A stretch of 45,613 nt of DNA, from IMG/VR virus record IMGVR_UViG_3300042914_001405, positions 1-45,613 of that record. One strand, 5' to 3'. The position numbers were made by a program, and so were the translations under genes. Shown here one piece after another: positions 40,524 to 45,613 of this stretch (positions are counted from its first letter, which is position 1; each line of letters starts with the position of its first letter). A model generated the notes under the pieces. It was not told the DNA's origin and made no database searches. It worked only from the letters and a program-made list of their open reading frames with translations. The DNA comes from a virus.

Positions 40524-41639
40524 CTATCCTAACTTATCATATGTAGTTATTCCAGTATTTTCATATGTACTTACCTGACCAGTTGTTACAGGTGCTGTTG
40601 GGCTTGCACCCATAGCTAGATTAATTTTAGATCCATCTATGTTAACATTACCAGATCCTTTTATTTCTACAGTATTAGAGTCTACGCTAAACTTAGAACA
40701 TTTAATATTTACTCCCTGAGCGGCGTTTAGGTTAATACTTTGACCAGCGTCAACTATGACATTACCATTAGTTTTTATAACTATGCTACCCCCAGCCCCG
40801 TTAGTTTCTATAACTATGTGCTGATTACTACCAGACTCATTTAAACATTCTATGAATATTCTACCTTGTTCAGCCTGAGTAAAAATATTTACATCTTTCC
40901 ACTTACTTTGAATATTAACATTACCACAAATAGCTCCATCACCCCATTCGGTGCCATTAGCGTTATTTAGTAATTGAAGCTCTCTACCTCCATCCAAAAC
41001 AACCATATCGGTTTGGGATTCATAATTAATATATTTCTGAGGTCCAACAGTCTCCACCTGAATAGCTCTGGAAGGCACAGCCTGTCCTTTAGGATCATCC
41101 GATAAAGTAATCTTACTTCCATTACCTGAATCAATTATAATTGAATCAATTTCGGGACTGTCGTTAAGTGTTACGGTCTTATTAACTGTAGATTTTAACT
41201 GAGTGTACTTGTTTATAAACTCTGGGTTATACTCCTCAGAAATGGTTAAACCTGCTTGGCTAGGGCTTCGGAATAAGTACCTCATGGGTATTCCTCTAGC
41301 TCTATACATAAATGGATCAACTCTAGAGACTTGGGATATTCCAGAGTCAGGAACTATGCCACCCCCTATAACATTCTCTTGTTCTGCTTCTTTAAAAGTA
41401 GTTCCAAGATAGTACCATGTCCCAGTCCCATGTGGCTTACAAACTAAAATTTGAGTTCCTACTTCTGGAATAGCTATGAAAGCTCCTTCGGTATTAGATC
41501 CGTAAGGACTTATATAATAAACTCTTTCTTCAATATTACCTAAGTAATCTATACTGGCTAGGAAAGATCCATTTCTATAAGGATCGACTCTATCTCTAAC
41601 TTCTGCTAAAGATATTACTTGATCTATTTTATTGTTCAT
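40524..41639 (-). CDS. 5: Central spike protein, gp5-like (OB fold and beta-helix, no lysozyme seen)
   Basis: This 371-residue protein has an N-terminal OB fold (about 10-85, 'RNGSFLASIDYLGNIEERVY', then 'YISPYGSNTEGAFIAIPEVG', then 'TQILVCKPHG') typical of gp5/VgrG-type spikes. Its C-terminal part (about 230-345) is a trimeric beta-helix-like array ('IVIKTNGNVIVDAGQSINLN', then 'AAQGVNIKCS'). The lysozyme domain found inside T4 gp5 is not visible, so cell wall digestion must come from elsewhere. The gene directly follows the hub gene and overlaps its stop (ATGA). The PAAR-like protein near 11800 probably sits on its tip. Confidence 0.85.
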   Translation of the reverse strand: MNNKIDQVISLAEVRDRVDPYRNGSFLASIDYLGNIEERVYYISPYGSNTEGAFIAIPEVGTQILVCKPHGTGTWYYLGTTFKEAEQENVIGGGIVPDSGISQVSRVDPFMYRARGIPMRYLFRSPSQAGLTISEEYNPEFINKYTQLKSTVNKTVTLNDSPEIDSIIIDSGNGSKITLSDDPKGQAVPSRAIQVETVGPQKYINYESQTDMVVLDGGRELQLLNNANGTEWGDGAICGNVNIQSKWKDVNIFTQAEQGRIFIECLNESGSNQHIVIETNGAGGSIVIKTNGNVIVDAGQSINLNAAQGVNIKCSKFSVDSNTVEIKGSGNVNIDGSKINLAMGASPTAPVTTGQVSTYENTGITTYDKLG

Positions 41640-44281
41640 ACGACACCTAAACCTGCAACAGGTTTTACTAAATTAAATTCTGAGTATAATCCTTGAGTCG
41701 AATCAATAATATGTCTAAATCCTACAATTTTATACTGACCAGTCATAAAGGTGTTCAAAGGACTTCTTTCTGGTTTATTAGTAGTTAATATTGGAACATC
41801 TTGTGCTAACAATAAACAGTGAGTTGATACTATGTCCGATGTTCTTGATATGTGAAATGTTGGTAAAGTTTTTATTGTAACATCTGTGCATTTTTGATAT
41901 AAATCAAAAAATAATTCTGATAATACTGACACTGGATTAGATGGTTCCTGCTGACCAATTTCTATAAATTGTTTATAATCTACTTTTTCTAAAACATCTA
42001 ATAAAGCCACAATTACTTGAGCAGCTTTGTTAGGATCATTATTTGAAAATGTTTTTACAAAATCAGGATCAAACTTTTTTATTAAATCTTGAACAACTTT
42101 GTTTCTTTCTTCATTACCCATAGAAGTAGAAAACTGTTTTTTTCTTAGAAATAATATAGCTTCTTCTTTTGTTTGTATTGGAAAAGATCCAATGCCTTCT
42201 GGTAATAATCCTTCAATAGTAGCTGATGCTTTTCTAGCTATAACTTTACTATATCCAAGTTTTAACATAGAGGTATAAGAATCAGATATCTTTATGTTAA
42301 GATCTAAAACATTTGGATTTTCTAGATTGTATCTGAATACTGGGATACCACTTTGTCTTATTTCATTTTTTTGTTTTTCACTAAAGTTAGCATCAGAATA
42401 TGCGAATTCATCTGGAATAAATGAAATGTCCCCAAATGAACCTGTTCCAGTTATTGGGATATATAAAACATTTTTAATTCCACCTTGATATCTCTTATCT
42501 AAAAGAATTATTTTATCCAAAGGATGTAAAGGAACAACATCTAATGTTGAAGCTTTTAGGCTTCTTGATTCTTTATCTAGTTGACTCGCATCTTCCAAAT
42601 CTTGAAGAGTTACATTAGATTGAAAAGGACTACGACTAATAGTATTTTGAAATTTATTTCCTTGAAGAAGATCATCAGCTTTGAGTTCTGTTAAAACTGA
42701 TTCTAGCATTAAAGAATCTATACTCTCTTGTTTTTGATCAAAATTAACATTACCATAGAGATATTCAGCAATTAAGCCTTTATCTCCAACAATTATGGCT
42801 TCAGTTTTCTCATTAAATTTATCGTAACCACCAAAAGTAGGATAATCAGAAGGATTTATTTTTCCGTTACCTTTAGACCAAAAATCTAAAACTTGTAATT
42901 GAGTTTCATTTATTATTTCTAATTCAAGACTGTAATTACCTTTAGAAGCTTCCTGAATTAAATCAAAAACTTTTTTTATTTTACCATAATGGTCAGGTAA
43001 TCCTTCATTGGACACTTCAGATAAAATTGCTGTAAATTGTCTATTATAATAATTTTTAAATCTCTGATAAGAATTAGGATATTCTGAATATAACTTATGT
43101 ACCCCGTATTGACCATGAGGTATAGTTACTACATTTGATATACTAGTGGTTTCTTTATTAATACAATCTAATTCAATTCCTAATTCTAATAGGCAAGATC
43201 TTATAAATCCTTCTAAATTTCCTAGTGTTTCAAATTCTTTATCATAAATAGAATTATTCATACTAGCTTGACAAGATCCTGTTAAAGTTCCTTTAGCTTT
43301 GTTGGCTGCAACCTCTGAATTTGACTGGTGCCTAAATGTCGTTGCCAAGTAAAGAAGAAACTCTCTACATCCTGTATTAATATTTGGAATTAATACTATT
43401 ACATTTTTATTTCTAGTTGCAGATTGGATATAGTTCCTTATAGCATCTACCACTATGCTATGAATATCCACGCTTTTTATAGTATTAACTAAAGTTTCAA
43501 ATCCAGATTCAGAAAGAATCTGCTCTTCTTCCGTTTTATAAGATTCAACTTGATCAATTATTTTTTGTGCTTTTTTAAAATTTAAGGAAGTATCATATAC
43601 TGAATTAGGAAAATTCTTTATAACAATAGGTTGAGAAGCTCCATTACATCTTATACTCAATCCAGCTAAGTTAAGATCTACTTTTTCATTAAATGCACCT
43701 TGTCTATCAAATAATGGAGTTTGAACTGCTTGTAATGATAAAGTTATTTTTCTCGCCCCTGCTCCTACTGGGGAAATATCTACGTTAGTGAAGTATGTTT
43801 TATGAGGACCAGACCATAGTTTTAAATTATTTCCAGTTCCATAAATAACATAAATTTCTTTTAATGTATTATTTTGTTCTAGCTTAGTAGCTAATTCTGA
43901 ATAAAAAGATCTATCAAATTTTGATAAAGTTTGTGATACTTCTTTAGATCTTTTTTTTCCATAGGTATCTGTTATACTTTTTACGTCTTTGTTATAAACA
44001 GAACCAGCGATCCTATTAAACATTCCACCTTGTATAAATCTATTTTCAAATTCTTGATTAGGATCAATGAAAGTTATTTTAAATCCAGGTTCTCCATCAA
44101 CGGCTAAAGAATGTTCAAATGATATAAAGTTTGGATTAGCTTCATTATTAAATAATAATAAATCTGAATCTCCTTTAGTTAAATCCTTAACAAGGCTTTC
44201 ATAAGAATAAGCCTCATTTAAAAATCTCGTCATTGATGCATAATCAAATCCGAGTATAACATTTCCTGTTGGGACCATCAT
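41636..44281 (-). CDS. Baseplate hub-like protein, gp27/gpD-type (881 aa)
   Basis: This 881-residue protein precedes the spike gene, as gp27 does functionally in T4. The N-terminal 'NPNFISFEHSLAVDGEPGFK', then 'ITFIDPNQEFENRFIQGG' (49-86), and the C-terminal 'NTFMTGQYKIVGFRHIIDST', then 'QGLYSEFNLVK' resemble hub-ring proteins of contractile tails. It is more than twice as long as T4 gp27 (391 residues), with a large helical/charged middle (about 350-600). The start is ATG at 44281, overlapping the gp53-like stop as ATGA; a second ATG follows immediately. The assignment is by position and short motifs. Confidence 0.68.
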   Translation of the reverse strand: MMVPTGNVILGFDYASMTRFLNEAYSYESLVKDLTKGDSDLLLFNNEANPNFISFEHSLAVDGEPGFKITFIDPNQEFENRFIQGGMFNRIAGSVYNKDVKSITDTYGKKRSKEVSQTLSKFDRSFYSELATKLEQNNTLKEIYVIYGTGNNLKLWSGPHKTYFTNVDISPVGAGARKITLSLQAVQTPLFDRQGAFNEKVDLNLAGLSIRCNGASQPIVIKNFPNSVYDTSLNFKKAQKIIDQVESYKTEEEQILSESGFETLVNTIKSVDIHSIVVDAIRNYIQSATRNKNVIVLIPNINTGCREFLLYLATTFRHQSNSEVAANKAKGTLTGSCQASMNNSIYDKEFETLGNLEGFIRSCLLELGIELDCINKETTSISNVVTIPHGQYGVHKLYSEYPNSYQRFKNYYNRQFTAILSEVSNEGLPDHYGKIKKVFDLIQEASKGNYSLELEIINETQLQVLDFWSKGNGKINPSDYPTFGGYDKFNEKTEAIIVGDKGLIAEYLYGNVNFDQKQESIDSLMLESVLTELKADDLLQGNKFQNTISRSPFQSNVTLQDLEDASQLDKESRSLKASTLDVVPLHPLDKIILLDKRYQGGIKNVLYIPITGTGSFGDISFIPDEFAYSDANFSEKQKNEIRQSGIPVFRYNLENPNVLDLNIKISDSYTSMLKLGYSKVIARKASATIEGLLPEGIGSFPIQTKEEAILFLRKKQFSTSMGNEERNKVVQDLIKKFDPDFVKTFSNNDPNKAAQVIVALLDVLEKVDYKQFIEIGQQEPSNPVSVLSELFFDLYQKCTDVTIKTLPTFHISRTSDIVSTHCLLLAQDVPILTTNKPERSPLNTFMTGQYKIVGFRHIIDSTQGLYSEFNLVKPVAGLGVV

Positions 44282-44583
44282 AGCTTAGGAATCTTTATTT
44301 GTTGATTAAGATAAAAACCTTCAAAAGGATCAGAGATGTTATTAACTAACATTAGTAGCCACCAGTTTTTAGGACTACCATAGAATACATTAGATATTAG
44401 ATCAGGTCTGTGTTGATATCCATCTGGAACATACCCTACATCATAATCATAGACAGTTTCTATATTTTGTAGGAGTTGATCATATACGGGAGAATTTAAT
44501 ATAGTAGTTACTTTAGCACTCCTATGAGTTACAGTTGTTGCATCTAAACTGTACGGTCCTTTATCTTTCCCTAGTGTTGCCAT
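44278..44583 (-). CDS. 53: Baseplate wedge protein, gp53-like
   Basis: This 101-residue protein carries the gp53 signature 'RPDLISNVFYGSPKNWWLLM', then 'LVNNISDPFEGFYLNQQIKI', in its C-terminal half (residues 58-97). It joins wedge and hub parts of the baseplate. It is shorter than T4 gp53 (196 residues), keeping mainly this conserved segment. AAGGTG precedes the start, and the end overlaps the hub gene (ATGA). Confidence 0.86.
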   Translation of the reverse strand: MATLGKDKGPYSLDATTVTHRSAKVTTILNSPVYDQLLQNIETVYDYDVGYVPDGYQHRPDLISNVFYGSPKNWWLLMLVNNISDPFEGFYLNQQIKIPKL

Positions 44584-44591
44584 AAATCACC

Positions 44592-45584
44592 TTATCTAAT
44601 ATCGGAGTATCCAGGATCCATCGAGTGAGTTTCTTTTAACAAGACAGCTTCCCATCCTGCTAAGTTATCTCTCTTAATAGAATTTGCTTGAATTCTTGGA
44701 TTAAATTCTGTAAAATCACCCGTTCTAAATTCTTCTAGCTTTAAGCTTATTTTTATAGATCTAGGAAGAAGAGTATCAATATCATACCCTGCTCCTTCAT
44801 CAAAATCAATACTGTAGCTAGTGCATATACAAGGAATATCTTGATACATTATCCCATGTCTTAGTCTTATTACTGGGGGACCATATATCGGATTCATAGC
44901 ATTATTTACAACGCTAGATCTTATTATATTAGTCCAGTATATAATCGTATCTATTATTTTATACTTTGGATCTAATGATAAGGGATCAGGATTTGATTTT
45001 GTTTGAACATCAGTAGTTTTTATATAACTTATTTCAGGAAAATTACTAGCAACTCTTAGTTTATTAACTTCTGCTTCTACTCCATATTTATTACTAAAAT
45101 ATTCTCTTTCTTGTGAATTTAATCTATACAAAGCATTCTGTAAAACAAACCTAGCAGATTCTTTTGCTAAAGACTTTGTATAAGTTGTACCTAATCTATA
45201 TGCTATACCTTCAGGAGTTTTTTTAGGTTTTAGAGGATTTAAAAACTTATCCCGCTCTCTTTGAGTATTTGTATTATCTAGATCATAATAATTTAGATAT
45301 CTATCAAGTGTTATATTAGAATAAGTTTCTAATATATGAGGTAAGGTCATATTAAAATCAAGAGAAAGCTCTCTGGAATCTGCTCCTAAATAAGAATATA
45401 AATTACTAGATCTTGAGATAAGCGAGTATTTCTGATAGCGTGCTTTTTTATCTTCTTTGATTTTTATGTTTTCATAGAAAGGAAGTTCTACGACGTAATA
45501 TTTATTGCCTTTTGCGGCAACAGGGAAAAAGAATTGAAGCTTACTTCTTTCAGGTAATTTTCTATCAATTATAAATCTAGACAT
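44592..45584 (-). CDS. Baseplate or tail tube-associated protein (330 aa), unassigned
   Basis: This 330-residue protein has 'RSSNLYSYLGADSRELSLDF', then 'NMTLPHILETYSNI' (53-86), and near the C-terminus 'GPPVIRLRHGIMYQDIPCIC', then 'TSYSIDFDEGAGYDIDTLLP', then 'RSIKISLKLEE' (235-285). This two-part beta-rich layout resembles phage tail proteins that start or cap the tube at the baseplate (a role filled by gp48/gp54 in T4), but I cannot name the family. TAGGAAAA precedes the start ATG. It lies one gene upstream of the gp53-like gene. Confidence 0.6.
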   Translation of the reverse strand: MSRFIIDRKLPERSKLQFFFPVAAKGNKYYVVELPFYENIKIKEDKKARYQKYSLISRSSNLYSYLGADSRELSLDFNMTLPHILETYSNITLDRYLNYYDLDNTNTQRERDKFLNPLKPKKTPEGIAYRLGTTYTKSLAKESARFVLQNALYRLNSQEREYFSNKYGVEAEVNKLRVASNFPEISYIKTTDVQTKSNPDPLSLDPKYKIIDTIIYWTNIIRSSVVNNAMNPIYGPPVIRLRHGIMYQDIPCICTSYSIDFDEGAGYDIDTLLPRSIKISLKLEEFRTGDFTEFNPRIQANSIKRDNLAGWEAVLLKETHSMDPGYSDIR

Positions 45585-45613
45585 TAGTTTTTCCTACCCC
45601 CAGACTGATTCTT
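45584..45613 (-). CDS. Possible 3' end of a preceding gene (partial)
   Basis: The last 30 bases read in one minus-strand frame as nine codons (ending GGRKN) and a TAA that overlaps the next ATG as TAATG. Most neighbouring genes join this way, so this is probably the C-terminus of another gene lying outside the window. Ten codons are too few to be certain. Confidence 0.35.
   Translation of the reverse strand, partial: KNQSGGRKN

Noticed and set aside
1-45613. Search for tRNA genes, CRISPR arrays, insertion sequences and integrase
   Set aside because: No cloverleaf-like sequence, regularly spaced repeats, inverted terminal repeats or recombinase motifs were seen; nearly all bases are in protein genes.

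Overview
The window is one nearly gap-free piece of an AT-rich tailed-phage genome with a contractile tail. It belongs to the T4 superfamily, but to a divergent branch of it. Recognisable T4-type proteins include the major capsid protein (gp23 type), scaffold (gp22), prohead protease (gp21), neck proteins (gp13, gp14, gp15), sheath and tube (gp18, gp19), baseplate proteins (gp53, gp5, gp25, gp6, gp7), recombination nuclease (gp46/gp47) and a short late-type sigma factor. Unlike T4, it has a family A DNA polymerase with an N-terminal uracil-glycosylase-like domain, and a ThyX thymidylate synthase. The host cannot be read from the sequence. The gene mix resembles phages of aquatic Gram-negative bacteria, which is inference. 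No tRNA, CRISPR array, integrase, transposon, lysis gene, portal or terminase was seen.

Positions 1-4596 (minus strand) form a replication and recombination operon. In transcription order it holds a DNA polymerase split over three overlapping frames, ThyX, the gp47-like phosphoesterase and the start of the gp46-like ATPase, which runs off the left edge. Positions 4597-6179 are a small switch region, where two plus-strand genes (a sigma-like protein and a PD-(D/E)xK nuclease) alternate with two small minus-strand genes. The only two divergent gene boundaries in the window lie here, and both carry the same 14-base sequence containing an odd palindrome, set against the start codons.

Positions 6163-8589 hold one large orphan protein with its own TATAAT-type box behind a strong hairpin. 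Positions 8666-16623 run (in transcription order) major capsid protein, hairpins, a small gene, neck, a basic head-type protein, neck, sheath terminator, PAAR tip, a small gene, sheath and tube. Positions 16640-20688 are the prohead core: scaffold, a protease with a long basic C-terminal tail, and several small basic or charged proteins that look like internal head proteins. Positions 20793-45584 are adhesion and baseplate genes, many joined by ATGA or TAATG overlaps: an unknown repeat protein, two fibre-like proteins, a paralogous pair, the gp7-, gp6- and gp25-like wedge proteins, a LamG-like protein, the spike, the hub, a gp53-like protein and one further tail protein.

The most interesting signals are three. 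First, a shared motif Y-x2-[IL]-G-x2-[IL]-[AS]-E-A-L occurs in three unrelated head-region proteins; it resembles the T4 capsid-targeting and cleavage peptide and suggests a tagging system for loading proteins into the prohead. Second, there is the repeated palindromic start-site element. Third, the split polymerase has a UDG-like domain that keeps its iron-sulphur cysteines but has lost the usual catalytic motif 1.
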